Shown here: in pieces, positions 6,722 to 15,316 of the stretch
Position numbering within the stretch: position 1 is the first letter of the stretch
Layout: each line of letters opens with the position of its first letter
Origin: JABDQZ01 sp050049775
GTDB taxonomy: Bacteria > Pseudomonadota > Gammaproteobacteria > Chromatiales > Chromatiaceae
Reading direction: 5' to 3'
NCBI GenBank assembly: GCA_050049775.1
Contig: JASFVP010000016.1
Coordinates: 1-60,655, forward strand
Length of the DNA stretch: 60,655 bases
Translations under genes and position numbers: made by a program
Notes under the pieces: generated by a model
Told to the model about the DNA's origin: nothing
What the model saw: the letters and a program-made list of their open reading frames with translations, nothing else
The model's database searches: none

Positions 6722-8029
6722 TCAATGGCCCTTCTGCGTGAGGGACAGTAACTTTATATGACGCTGATGCACATCATCGAGATCGTATTGAGCAAACGGT
6801 TGTTTGCTGATTTCCTGCCAGATCATTTTACTGTGTGCAGCAAGTTCACGCAGTCGCTCCGGTCTTGCAGTGAGTTCCGCCAGGCGGCAAAGTGATTCAA
6901 TCAGGCGGATTGCGACCGATACGTCGGACCTGGCGAACTGACGCAGAGGTGCGTAGATTGCTTTTAAAACACCGTTGAAATTACTCATACGCGCGAGCAG
7001 GCGTGCGCCATGGTCTTCGTTTGCGAACACACCGCCGGGAATGTCTTTATCAATGATTTTTGCCAGTGCCAGGCTGAACCAGTCGATGCAGGTGATCGCG
7101 CTGCCGGGGTCATTGACGCCAGGTGACAGGGCGCGCGCCGCCAGTTGATTGAGCTGGGTTATGGCGTATTCCGGATCCTGTATCGGGGTTCGAATCGGAC
7201 CGATGACAAGATAGCCATTCAATGTCGAGGCAGATTCCTCCAGCTTTTTCTCATCACCACCGTAGGCCTTCATCAAGCAGCTGCCTACCACGATAAAGTC
7301 CCCGGCGCGCACCTGAACCTGTAGCCGGCAATCGTGCTCGATGCACCATTGCATGAGTTTGTCGTAGTCGACAGTTTGTACATAACCTTCGATTTGTGCA
7401 GCGACCTGCCGGGCTCGATGACTGCGTGCAGCTCGTCGCCATGGCAGTGTCTGGCTGTCCTGCGTGTATTCGGTTTTTGGCTGCGTCATCATGGATAAGG
7501 CGTTTTGCAGTTGCAGGCCGATGCGGTGCACGATGCGATCAGCCTGCAGGTCAGTGGCAGTGCGATGAATGAATTGGACGAAGGCCAGCAGAGTGATGGC
7601 GGCCATCACCAGACTGAAGATCAGACTGAAATGAGGTTTGTCTGTGGGCAGGTAACCACTCATGACAAACAGGGTGTAGATATAGGTGCCGAGAAACAGT
7701 CCCAGGCTGGTTTTGCTGGCATTATCTTCCAGGATGTTGCGGATGATTTTGGGGCCGTACTGCCCGGAGGTCAGTGTCAGGGAAACCATGGTCACTGAAA
7801 ACGCGACGCCGCCGACACTGATAATGGATCCCGCGACTACCGCCAGGATCTGACGTGCCGCACTCAATGAAGTGCCTGTGCCGAATAACCACAGATTGGT
7901 AAGTCCGGCCTGGCGATCCAGCCACAACATAAAGCCAGCCAGCAAGGCGCTGACAATACACAGGCCGACCGGTATCAACCAGATACTGGTATCCAGGCGT
8001 TCTTTCAGATAAGCGAGTTTGCCAAGCAT
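6722..8029 (-). CDS. DUF2254 family membrane protein
   Basis: A 435-residue protein with four predicted membrane helices in the first 150 residues (including VGLCIVSALLAGFMLWL and ILAVVAGSIISVGGVAFSVTMVSLTL) and a large soluble C-terminal part with LSPGVNDPGSAITCID. This is the layout of the DUF2254 family, whose function is not established. It is transcribed against its neighbours and converges on the mgtC-like gene with only 47 bases between stop codons. No sigma-54 element was found upstream of it on the minus strand. Confidence 0.8.
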   Translation of the reverse strand: MLGKLAYLKERLDTSIWLIPVGLCIVSALLAGFMLWLDRQAGLTNLWLFGTGTSLSAARQILAVVAGSIISVGGVAFSVTMVSLTLTSGQYGPKIIRNILEDNASKTSLGLFLGTYIYTLFVMSGYLPTDKPHFSLIFSLVMAAITLLAFVQFIHRTATDLQADRIVHRIGLQLQNALSMMTQPKTEYTQDSQTLPWRRAARSHRARQVAAQIEGYVQTVDYDKLMQWCIEHDCRLQVQVRAGDFIVVGSCLMKAYGGDEKKLEESASTLNGYLVIGPIRTPIQDPEYAITQLNQLAARALSPGVNDPGSAITCIDWFSLALAKIIDKDIPGGVFANEDHGARLLARMSNFNGVLKAIYAPLRQFARSDVSVAIRLIESLCRLAELTARPERLRELAAHSKMIWQEISKQPFAQYDLDDVHQRHIKLLSLTQKGH

Positions 8030-8199
8030 GTCGTTATTCTAGGTCATGTTGCTGACTGCTGTTGCATTGCTGTGAAAGATTGACGCGCATGGCTTATTTG
8101 AACCGATAACAAGGTGGATATGCGCCTGATGCGCCGAGCAGGCAACCCGTTCACGATTGCTGATATTGGTATCACGCAGTTTTCAGTCTTGTTTCAGGC

Positions 8200-8215
8200 T
8201 GGCACGTTAAATGCT
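8200..8215 (+). promoter_or_regulatory. Sigma-54 promoter, -24/-12 element
   Basis: TGGCACGTTAAATGCT carries the perfect TGGCAC -24 half and TGC at -12 with GG-N10-GC spacing. It lies 38 bases upstream of the csbD-like gene. Confidence 0.8.
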
Positions 8216-8252
8216 CAGCTTAAGGTGCTTAACAAATACGGAGGAAAAGCAT

Positions 8253-8456
8253 ATGAATCTTGAACAGATCAAAGGTAACTGGAAGCAACTGAAAGGTGAG
8301 GTCCGTTCACGCTGGGGCGAACTCACGGATGACGATGTTGATGTCATCAATGGCGAGCTCGACAAGCTGGAGGGAAAAATTCAGGAACGTTACGGCATTA
8401 CCAAAGAGGAAGCCAAACGCCAGGTCGATGAGTTTCAGCAACAAATGGATTCATGA
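8253..8456 (+). CDS. CsbD family stress protein
   Basis: A 67-residue soluble protein matching CsbD/YjbJ over its whole length: IKGNWKQLKGEVRSRWGELTDDD, then LDKLEGKIQERYGITKEEA. CsbD-type proteins are abundant general-stress proteins of unknown biochemical role. The ATG at 8253 follows GGAGG; the longer frame from 8211 overlaps the promoter. First gene of a three-gene unit (csbD, PLDc_N, DsrC-like) behind a sigma-54 promoter. Confidence 0.9.
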   Translation: MNLEQIKGNWKQLKGEVRSRWGELTDDDVDVINGELDKLEGKIQERYGITKEEAKRQVDEFQQQMDS

Positions 8457-8499
8457 TCCGGCAGTGCTGATCAATTAACTGATGGGATAAGGAGGCGTT

Positions 8500-8688
8500 A
8501 TGGGTTTCGAAGTTGGTGGAATACTGGGGCTGATTGTCCTGATTCTGGATATCTGGGCAATCGTGAAAATTCTTGGCAGTGGAGCCACGACCGGCAGTAA
8601 GGTGTTGTGGATTGTGGTTATTGTGCTGCTGCCGGTGCTTGGCTTGCTGCTGTGGCTTTTTTTGGGTCCGCGTAGCGCGATTGCCTAG
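8500..8688 (+). CDS. PLDc_N-type small membrane protein
   Basis: A 62-residue peptide with two membrane helices (ILGLIVLILDIWAIVKIL and VLWIVVIVLLPVLGLLLWLF) and the GPR ending. This is the isolated 'phospholipase D-nuclease N-terminal' module found in many envelope stress operons. AAGGAGG precedes the ATG. It has no catalytic HKD motif and is a membrane anchor or stress peptide. Confidence 0.85.
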   Translation: MGFEVGGILGLIVLILDIWAIVKILGSGATTGSKVLWIVVIVLLPVLGLLLWLFLGPRSAIA

Positions 8689-8704
8689 AGTATCGGAGTA
8701 AGTA

Positions 8705-9046
8705 ATGAGTAGTGATAATGTTGGAGATACGCGCATGGATGCGCATGGGTACCTGTTGGATGCAGGTGAATGGAGTGAGGAGCTGGCGTTTGAGATTTCA
8801 GCAAGCGCTGGTGTGAAACAATTGACTCCAGACCACTGGGCTGTAATTCGTGAATTACGGCATCAGTACATTGCCGGGAAGCCGGATCTGTTTCCACAGA
8901 TGCAACATCTGTGTGGTGAATTGGACATGGCCGATGATTGTCTGGCCAATCTGTTTGGCGATCCGGTCGTGGCCTGGCGTATCGCCGGTCTGCCAAGGCC
9001 GGCCATTGATATGGCCGCCTATGTACCGAATAGTGAACTCGTCTAG
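8705..9046 (+). CDS. DsrC/TusE-like protein without C-terminal cysteines
   Basis: A 113-residue protein with the DsrC/TusE/DsvC fold signature: DAHGYLLDAGEWSEELA, LTPDHWAVIRELRHQY and IAGLPRP. In sulfur-trafficking DsrC the C-terminal arm carries a penultimate cysteine and usually a second one about ten residues earlier. Here the arm reads AWRIAGLPRPAIDMAAYVPNSELV with no cysteine, so it cannot act as a trisulfide or persulfide carrier in the usual way. Such cysteine-less relatives have been discussed as regulatory sulfur-related proteins. It is the third gene of the sigma-54 unit and overlaps the convergent hybrid kinase gene by 4 bases. Confidence 0.85.
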   Translation: MSSDNVGDTRMDAHGYLLDAGEWSEELAFEISASAGVKQLTPDHWAVIRELRHQYIAGKPDLFPQMQHLCGELDMADDCLANLFGDPVVAWRIAGLPRPAIDMAAYVPNSELV

Positions 9047-11373
9047 CCGGCATCGTCAGCGAGGACCCGGGCGAAATCACCAGTATTGGCGGGCTTGATG
9101 AGCACATCGTCAAAACCGGCCTGTTTTGCCCGGGCATGTTGCTCGGGTTCTTCGAGCCCGGTATAGGCGATGAGGCGGCAGCCTTTGAGCACTTCATTCT
9201 CGCGTATGATGCGAGCCAGTTCGATACCGTCAATATCCGGCAGATTCATGTCGGTGACGATAGCCGACGGTTGTAACGCCCTGCAACGATCAATCGCGGC
9301 TGCGCCTGTGTGGGTAACTTCAACAATATAGCCAAGGGAAGCAAGCTGCCTGGCGGTGAGTTCCGCCAGTGCTTCGTGATCTTCAACCAGAAGCAGGTTT
9401 TTGCTTTCCTGTTGAATTTCGCGGCTGTCCGGTTCCAGTTGCAACATGCGCGCAACAGTCCGGAGTAACTGATCGCTGTCGAACGGTTTGGAAATGAAAT
9501 CGTTAAAGCCCCACTGCAGGCAGCGTTGCCTTTCGCCTTTCATGGCGCTTGCGGTCAGGGCGATGACCGGCATGTTGTAACCGGCTTCACGCAGACGCAG
9601 CAGCGTCTCCTGACCATTCAGGTGCGGCATGTGCAGGTCCATCAATATCAGATCAAACATATGGCCGGTACGCGCGGCCGTTTCCAGCTGCTGCAGGGCC
9701 TGGATGCCATCCTCTGCAGTGGTCACCCTGGCGCCGGCTGTGCTGAGTTGTTTTTTCAACAACGCCTGGATCGGTTTGACGTCATCGACCACCAGGATGT
9801 CGCCGTCCAGTCGTATTTCCTGCAGTGAACGCTGTTTCTTTTCGGCCGCCTTTTGGCTGCGCGTCATTTGTTCCTGGCTGACTTTTGCATGCGGTAGCAG
9901 GAAGCTGAAACTGCTGCCCTGGCCGACCTTGCTTTGTACTTCAATACTACCGCCCAGGACTTCAGCCAGGCGCTGGCTGATGGCCAGCCCCAGTCCCAAA
10001 CCGCCTTGCCTGCCGGAATCAGCTCCCGGCATCTGGACAAAAGGCTGAAACAGGCTGGCCAGTTTGTCGTCGTCAATGCCGGGGCCGGTATCATCGACCC
10101 GGAAAACGATACAGTCAGTATTGTTCCGCTTCCGGGTGCTGATGTTGAGAGTAACCCCGCCCTGCTGGGTGTAACGCACGGCATTGCCGCACAGGTTGGT
10201 CAGTATCTGGCGCACCCGTACCGGGTCAGACCAGGTGGTCTGTGCGACATCGCCCTCGATGTTCAGGGTGAAGTCGATATTTTTTTCCGCCGCCCGCATG
10301 TTCATGGTGGAGAGCAGTTCCTGCGCCAGCGTATGGACGCCTAGTACCGCCGACTCGGTGCTGACCTTGCCGGCGATGATTCTCGACAGGTCAAGCAAAT
10401 CGTTGATGAGGCTGTGCAGGTAGCGGCTACTGTCGATGATTTCCGTCAGGTCCTTGCGATTCTGTGGCTCTTTGAGACGTGCGGCCAGCAATTCGGCATA
10501 ACCGAGAATGGTCGTCAGTGGCGTGCGAATTTCATGACTGACCTTGGCCAGAAAACTGTCCTTGGCACGGTTGGCTTCTTCAAGCGCGGTTTTGGCCTGC
10601 ATGACGGATTGTTCGACGCGCTTGCGTTCGGTGACATCAAAATGCACGCCCGACAACATGATCGGCTTGCCATTGTTATCACGAATGACGCCGCCGCGCA
10701 TGGCCAGCCAGACCTCTTCCTGATCATGCGGGGTAAAGCGAAACTCGACATCGATGTCGACCTCATCTTCTTCTTTCCAGTCGAGCGCCTGCTGCAGGGC
10801 GCGTTGCAATGCGGGCAGATCATCCGGGTGTACCTGCTCAAACATATCAGTCGCCGAAAAGGTGCTTTCATCATCCCGGCCGGTGAGTGCCGCGAGAATC
10901 GAATCCGAGTGCAGGCGATTGCTGTCCAGGTTCCAGGTCCAGGAGCCAATACCGGCCAGTGCCGTGGCCCACAGGCGGTGCATGTGGTCGGTTTCGACCC
11001 GTTCCTTGATGGGTGAATTCAGGCTGATGGCAAGAAACAGAATCAGGTAACCGTTGGCGGATTGTTTCACCCGGATCAGGTAAGACTCGTGCCCGAGTTT
11101 CCAGATGAATTCACTGGTTGGCGTGTGCGTCGTGGTGGTCAGCAACTGCAGGCTGTGTTCCAGCATCTGGCTCAGGGAGGCATCGGAGAAGGCGCTTGCC
11201 AGCGGTACGGGGATTTGTTGTGTATGGATATCGGGCAGTTGTATGGCCGCCTGATTGGCGTAGATGATTTGCAGGTTTTTATCGAGCGCCAGCATCGGCT
11301 CGGCAAGCTCATCCAGGATGGCGTGCAAACTCACGTCGTTCGCACCTTCTGTTCTGCGGGCCTCGTCAGGCAT
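9043..11373 (-). CDS. Hybrid sensor histidine kinase with two PAS and two receiver domains
   Basis: A 776-residue cytoplasmic kinase. In order: PAS-like domain (about 15-115); second PAS with PAC segment (about 135-255, VWLAMRGGVIRDNNGKP); HisKA with His280 in KVSHEIRTPL; HATPase with LTNLCGNAVRYT, VDDTGPGID and GGLGLGLAISQ; receiver 1 (LILMDLHMPHLNG, ending FISKPF); receiver 2 (LLLVEDHEALAEL, IVTDMNLPDIDG). No membrane segment is seen. It lies 71 bases downstream of the sigma-54 response regulator on the same strand, so the three signalling genes likely form one operon and phosphorelay. The PAS domains suggest an internal redox or ligand signal, which is inference. Confidence 0.9.
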   Translation of the reverse strand: MPDEARRTEGANDVSLHAILDELAEPMLALDKNLQIIYANQAAIQLPDIHTQQIPVPLASAFSDASLSQMLEHSLQLLTTTTHTPTSEFIWKLGHESYLIRVKQSANGYLILFLAISLNSPIKERVETDHMHRLWATALAGIGSWTWNLDSNRLHSDSILAALTGRDDESTFSATDMFEQVHPDDLPALQRALQQALDWKEEDEVDIDVEFRFTPHDQEEVWLAMRGGVIRDNNGKPIMLSGVHFDVTERKRVEQSVMQAKTALEEANRAKDSFLAKVSHEIRTPLTTILGYAELLAARLKEPQNRKDLTEIIDSSRYLHSLINDLLDLSRIIAGKVSTESAVLGVHTLAQELLSTMNMRAAEKNIDFTLNIEGDVAQTTWSDPVRVRQILTNLCGNAVRYTQQGGVTLNISTRKRNNTDCIVFRVDDTGPGIDDDKLASLFQPFVQMPGADSGRQGGLGLGLAISQRLAEVLGGSIEVQSKVGQGSSFSFLLPHAKVSQEQMTRSQKAAEKKQRSLQEIRLDGDILVVDDVKPIQALLKKQLSTAGARVTTAEDGIQALQQLETAARTGHMFDLILMDLHMPHLNGQETLLRLREAGYNMPVIALTASAMKGERQRCLQWGFNDFISKPFDSDQLLRTVARMLQLEPDSREIQQESKNLLLVEDHEALAELTARQLASLGYIVEVTHTGAAAIDRCRALQPSAIVTDMNLPDIDGIELARIIRENEVLKGCRLIAYTGLEEPEQHARAKQAGFDDVLIKPANTGDFARVLADDAG

Positions 11374-11444
11374 GCCGTACTCGCTTGGCAGTCATTTTCC
11401 GCCATCGAAATCAATACCGCACCAGTCAATCCGGCTGCCGGTGG

Positions 11445-12839
11445 CTACTGTAGTTTGTCGGTATCGATATGATGCTTTTCGATCCGGTAACGCATTGTCT
11501 GCCTGCTTATGCCTAAAAGTCCAGCGGCTTTCGTCACATTTCCATGTTCTTTTCTCAATGCATTTTCAATCAGGAGACGCTCGACTTCATCCAGGGTGAC
11601 GCTGCCATCCAGTGGCAGATAAAGTCCGTCTCTATCAGCTTGTGTTGGTTGCTCGGGGCTGTTGGCGTTCAGTTGCAGCCAGCGTGCCTCCAGTGATGAA
11701 TCACCCGATAACAACACGCAACGCTCGATCACGTTACGTAATTCACGCACGTTGCCCGGCCAGTTGTAGCTTTTCAGTTGTTGCCAGACCTCGTCCGGGA
11801 TTTCAGTGATGTGTCGATTGCCGCGTTCGTTGAATTCGGCAACAAATGCCCGCACCAGGTCCTCGATGTCTTCCGGACGATCGGCCAGTGCCGGTAACTG
11901 AATCTGGAATACGCTGAGACGGTGATACAAATCGCTGCGAAAACGGTTGGCGCCTACCTCGGCTTCCAGGTCGCGGTTGGTGGCGGCGATGATCTGCACA
12001 TCGGTGTTGATCTCGCGGTTACCGCCGACACGGCGTATCTTGCGATCTTCCACGGCCTTGAGCAGCTTGGCTTGCAGGCCGAGTTCCATTTCACCGATTT
12101 CATCGAGAAACAGGGTGCCGCCATTCGCCTGTTCAAACAGACCTTCGCGGCGGCCCTTGGCGCCAGTGAAGGCACCGGCTTCGTGGCCGAACAGCTCGGA
12201 TTCGAGCAACTCATCCGGCAGCGCCGCGCAGTTGACTTCCACCATGGGGCCATCCGTGCGTGGCCCGCAATAATGCAGGATGCGGGCAGCCAGGCCTTTG
12301 CCGGTGCCGGTTTCGCCGCGCAATACCAGGGCGCTGACGTCAGCTTCGGCGATTTGATGCAGCATGTGACGGGTTTCTGCTGCCAGTGTGCTGCGGCCGA
12401 TGAAGCGTTCGGTGCCGTGCTTGGCGGCCTGGTTGGCGGATTCAATCGACAGACGGCGCTGGGCGCGTGCGCTGCGAGCGGCGCGCTGGACTGCCAGATC
12501 CAGGCGTGAATCCTGTGCCGGTTTTTCCAGAAAATCGTGTGCGCCCAGTTGCAGTGCGCGTACCGAATCCGGAATCGTGCCGTAGGCGGTCAGTAAAATC
12601 CATTCGCCGATCACGGCTTTGGTTTTTGACAGTTCCGCCAGCAGGTCCAGGCTGTTGCCGTCCGGCAGATTCATATCGGCGAGTACGACCAGCGGGCGCA
12701 GTTGTTCTTCCTGCAGCAGTTGCCGGGCGCTTTGTATGTCGTTGGCAAGAACCACGTCCCAGCCTTGCTTGGCAAAGCGACGTTGCATTTCCTTGCCGAG
12801 CAGGGTTTCGTCTTCAATGATTAACAGGGTATCAGACAT
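11445..12839 (-). CDS. Sigma-54-dependent response regulator (NtrC family)
   Basis: A 464-residue three-domain activator. The receiver domain has its phosphoacceptor Asp55 in VLADMNLPDG. The AAA+ domain has Walker A GETGTGKG (175-182), the sigma-54 contact loop GAFTGA (222-227), FLDEIGEM and an arginine-finger region. The C-terminal Fis-type helix-turn-helix is GNVTKAAGLLGISRQTMRYR. The ATG at 12839 is chosen; it overlaps the kinase stop codon by 8 bases. A TTG 18 bases upstream is less likely. It lies amid nine good sigma-54 promoters and is their most plausible activator. Genes of this shape also resemble PrsR/ZraR-type regulators, but no exopolysaccharide genes are present. Confidence 0.93.
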   Translation of the reverse strand: MSDTLLIIEDETLLGKEMQRRFAKQGWDVVLANDIQSARQLLQEEQLRPLVVLADMNLPDGNSLDLLAELSKTKAVIGEWILLTAYGTIPDSVRALQLGAHDFLEKPAQDSRLDLAVQRAARSARAQRRLSIESANQAAKHGTERFIGRSTLAAETRHMLHQIAEADVSALVLRGETGTGKGLAARILHYCGPRTDGPMVEVNCAALPDELLESELFGHEAGAFTGAKGRREGLFEQANGGTLFLDEIGEMELGLQAKLLKAVEDRKIRRVGGNREINTDVQIIAATNRDLEAEVGANRFRSDLYHRLSVFQIQLPALADRPEDIEDLVRAFVAEFNERGNRHITEIPDEVWQQLKSYNWPGNVRELRNVIERCVLLSGDSSLEARWLQLNANSPEQPTQADRDGLYLPLDGSVTLDEVERLLIENALRKEHGNVTKAAGLLGISRQTMRYRIEKHHIDTDKLQ

Positions 12840-13584
12840 GGTTGCACGGGAAGTCAAGAGTCAGGGTCAGGCTGTGGTCAGCGGTCATGCGAGACAGTTT
12901 GCCGCCATGATCGCGCGCAAAACGTTCGGCGACCAACAGCCCGATACCGGACGGCTCGACCGTGTTTTGCGTATAAGCCGCATCATGCGGCCCGGATGGT
13001 ACAACAATGTTCAGGTGCGCACGATCTCCCTGTGACTCGACCTCGATACTGATATGGATGGTGCCTGCGCTACGACTGAGCTGGTCAAACAGGCTGAACA
13101 ATGCGACCCGGAATTTCGTACGCGGCAGTTGGCACTTCGGCGGCTGTTGTTGAGTCAGTGATGCCGGATCAATGCGGATTGCGTGACCGAGCTGCATGAT
13201 TGCGATGACCGCTTGTACTTCCTGCAACAAATCGACTGGTCCGGCTTTTTCAGACAGGTCATCCACGCTTTGCACGGTTGAGGTCACATGCGCCAGCATG
13301 CGGTCGACTTCGTGCAAGGTCAGTTCCAGGCGATCGAGATGATCCGGGTCGTCCAGTTCGGCATGCAAACCGCCACAGGCTGCCTTGACGGCAGCCAACG
13401 GGTTGCGCAACTGGTGTGCCAGTCGCCCGGCAAGCGCACGCAAGGCGGCTGTGCGTTCCAGGCGTGCCAGTTCTTGGTAGGACTCGAGATCAGTATTCCG
13501 GCCCGCTGATACGGGGGAATTGTCTGCCTTGTCCTCATTCTGCCCGGTAAATTCTTTAGCCATTCTGTTTCGTTCGTTAAGCAT
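12832..13584 (-). CDS. Soluble histidine kinase with degenerate ATP-binding domain
   Basis: A 250-residue protein with no membrane helix. The dimerisation domain is clear, with His57 in RLAHQLRNPLAAVKAA. The catalytic domain is poorly conserved: the N-box Asn is not found (FSLFDQLSRSA occupies its place) and the DxGxG box reads VVPSGPHDA, although GIGLLVAERFARDHGG of the G2 region is kept. It may phosphorylate weakly, act as a phosphatase, or work as a phosphotransfer partner of the hybrid kinase. Two starts, 13584 and 13563, are possible and neither has a strong ribosome site. It is first in the signalling operon and has a sigma-54 element 42 bases upstream. Confidence 0.8.
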   Translation of the reverse strand: MLNERNRMAKEFTGQNEDKADNSPVSAGRNTDLESYQELARLERTAALRALAGRLAHQLRNPLAAVKAACGGLHAELDDPDHLDRLELTLHEVDRMLAHVTSTVQSVDDLSEKAGPVDLLQEVQAVIAIMQLGHAIRIDPASLTQQQPPKCQLPRTKFRVALFSLFDQLSRSAGTIHISIEVESQGDRAHLNIVVPSGPHDAAYTQNTVEPSGIGLLVAERFARDHGGKLSRMTADHSLTLTLDFPCNHV

Positions 13585-13625
13585 TTCGTGATTGATAAAG
13601 TGGATCAGCTATCGGTCTGTTAAGC

Positions 13626-13641
13626 AGCAATTATCGTACCA
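13626..13641 (-). promoter_or_regulatory. Sigma-54 promoter of the kinase/regulator operon
   Basis: On the minus strand, TGGTACGATAATTGCT has GG-N10-GC and a full TTGCT -12 half. It lies 42 bases upstream of the 13584 start, which suggests that the sigma-54 regulator drives its own operon. Confidence 0.7.
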
Positions 13642-13672
13642 CGCAGTGACTAACCCTCCTGAGCGGGATCAT

Positions 13673-13688
13673 TGGCGTGTGGCTGGCT
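13673..13688 (+). promoter_or_regulatory. Weak sigma-54-like element before the leader ORF and nhaA
   Basis: TGGCGTGTGGCTGGCT keeps GG-N10-GC but has TGGC instead of TTGC at -12. It lies 32 bases from the divergent element at 13641 and 45 bases before the small leader ORF. Confidence 0.35.
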
Positions 13689-13732
13689 GATATCAGACAG
13701 CTTGTGGTTTATATCAACCGGCTGGAGGTGTC

Positions 13733-13780
13733 ATGAATGCATTTCAGCCAGGTAACCGGTCTGTGCATGCTAATTGCTAG
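13733..13780 (+). CDS. Possible 15-residue leader peptide upstream of nhaA
   Basis: An ATG preceded by CTGGAGGTGT at ideal distance opens a 15-codon frame (MNAFQPGNRSVHANC) that ends 71 bases before nhaA. The ribosome site is stronger than that of nhaA itself and is nearly the same as that of the small gene at 22256 (GACTGGAGGTGTGAT). It may be a leader peptide or a spurious small frame; there is no homology to support it. Confidence 0.3.
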   Translation: MNAFQPGNRSVHANC

Positions 13781-13851
13781 TCGACAGTCCAGACAATAAT
13801 TTTTGCTTTGCAGTTTGCCGTATCGGTGGAGCTGGGTACAAGGGATTACGC

Positions 13852-15204
13852 ATGACCAACATTAAACCGCAGCTGGAACGTCAGATGGACAAGATACTTG
13901 AACCGTTTCTGGCATTTATCCGGGCGCAGACAACCGCAAGCAGCTTCCTGTTGCTGGCATTATTGGCAGCGATTTTTCTGGTCAATTCCTCCTGGGAGAA
14001 TTTATACGAGGCCATACAACATTTCCGGATGGGCGTATTGTTTGGTGACTACAAAGTCACCATGTCGCTGCAGCATCTGGTCAATGATGGTCTGATTGCC
14101 CTGTTCTTTTTTCTGATCGGTCTGGAGGTCAAGCGTGAACTGTTGGCGGGGGAGTTGCAGGCGGCCGACAAGGTGCGTTTGTTGCTGGCGGCAGCCTGTG
14201 GCGGGATGTTGTTGCCAGCAGGCATTTACCTGCTGATCAACACCGGTATGGCAGGCGGGGAGATTCATGGCTGGGGAATCCCGATGGCGACCGATACCGC
14301 AATTGCGATCGGTGTGCTCGCGGCACTGGCGGCGCGTGTGCCCAGAAGCGTGGTGGCATTCCTGGTCGGTGTGGCGATTATTGATGACATCGGTGCGATT
14401 CTGGTGATTGCGCTGGTTTATACCGAGCAATTGTTTTTACCGGCAATCTTCGTCGGCCTGGTGTTGTTGCTGGTGTTGCTGTTGTTTAACCAGGCGGGTC
14501 TGCGCCATCCCCTGTTTTATTTCTTTATTGGCGTGCTGTTATGGATTGCCATTGTGGAGTCCGGTATCCATGCCAGTATCGCCGGCGTCGTGGTGGCGGC
14601 GACCGTACCGGCGCGGCCGCGCCTGCGGCCTCGCGCCATGAAGCGCAAGGTGCGCGGCGTGGTGGCCAGTGTGCCGCCCGAGACCAGGTCGTCGGATGTC
14701 TTGGCACAAGCGCGTACTCACCGGCAGATCGCCAAGCTGGAACGGTTGGCACAGGATGCGACAACGCCGTTGCGGCGTTGGGAAGACGGCCTGGAAATGC
14801 CGGTGGCATTGCTGGTGCTGCCGTTGTTCGTATTTCTCAATGCCGGCATGCTGATCAATACCGATGCACTGGCCGGTATCATCGATAGTCCGGTTGCGCT
14901 CGGCATTCTGGCGGGACTGTTGTTGGGGAAGCCGTTGGGTATTTTTGCCGGTGTAAAGCTGGCTGAGCGTATTGGCTGGGCGCAGCGTGCGATAGAGCTG
15001 AACGACAAACGTTTGCTGGGTGTCGGCTTGCTGGCCGGTGTGGGATTCACCATGTCGACCTTCATTACTCACCTGGCGCTGGGACGCAATCCGGCGTCGC
15101 TGGAGACGGCGAAGCTGGCCATTGTTGCCGCTTCGGTAGTGGCGGCGATGTCCGGTTATGTCATGTTGCGACGGGCCGCAGATGTTGAAAAACAGAAATT
15201 ATGA
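13852..15204 (+). CDS. nhaA: NhaA-type Na+/H+ antiporter
   Basis: A 450-residue inner membrane protein of about 12 helices. The ion-binding motif VAIIDDIGAI contains the two adjacent aspartates essential in NhaA. Other landmarks are FFFLIGLEVKREL, MATDTAIAIGVLA and GVGFTMSTFI near the end. It exports sodium in exchange for protons. The cytoplasmic loop around residues 265-320 is longer and more basic than in the E. coli protein. The ATG at 13852 gives the usual amphipathic N-terminal helix. The cti gene follows on the same strand 112 bases later. Confidence 0.92.
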   Translation: MTNIKPQLERQMDKILEPFLAFIRAQTTASSFLLLALLAAIFLVNSSWENLYEAIQHFRMGVLFGDYKVTMSLQHLVNDGLIALFFFLIGLEVKRELLAGELQAADKVRLLLAAACGGMLLPAGIYLLINTGMAGGEIHGWGIPMATDTAIAIGVLAALAARVPRSVVAFLVGVAIIDDIGAILVIALVYTEQLFLPAIFVGLVLLLVLLLFNQAGLRHPLFYFFIGVLLWIAIVESGIHASIAGVVVAATVPARPRLRPRAMKRKVRGVVASVPPETRSSDVLAQARTHRQIAKLERLAQDATTPLRRWEDGLEMPVALLVLPLFVFLNAGMLINTDALAGIIDSPVALGILAGLLLGKPLGIFAGVKLAERIGWAQRAIELNDKRLLGVGLLAGVGFTMSTFITHLALGRNPASLETAKLAIVAASVVAAMSGYVMLRRAADVEKQKL

Positions 15205-15240
15205 TTGTTCTTGCAGGCCAGGTTCCGGCCGGCTAACGTC

Positions 15241-15256
15241 TGGCCTACCCATGGCC
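15241..15256 (+). promoter_or_regulatory. Weak sigma-54-like element before cti
   Basis: TGGCCTACCCATGGCC has GG-N10-GC but a poor -12 half (TGGC). It lies 61 bases before the likely cti start. It may be chance, because the local sequence is rich in GGCC. Confidence 0.25.
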
Positions 15257-15316
15257 GACATGTAATGAGAATCCGTGCAGCCCGGCCAGTACTCGCAACC
15301 CTGTGGAGAAAGACCA

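Noticed and set aside
8030..8199. A minus-strand sigma-54 promoter for the DUF2254 gene
   Set aside because: The only GG-N10-GC on that strand (CGGCGCATCAGGCGCA) lacks the TTGC context.
10414..11016. 200-codon plus-strand frame inside the hybrid kinase gene
   Set aside because: Antisense shadow of the PAS-domain coding region.
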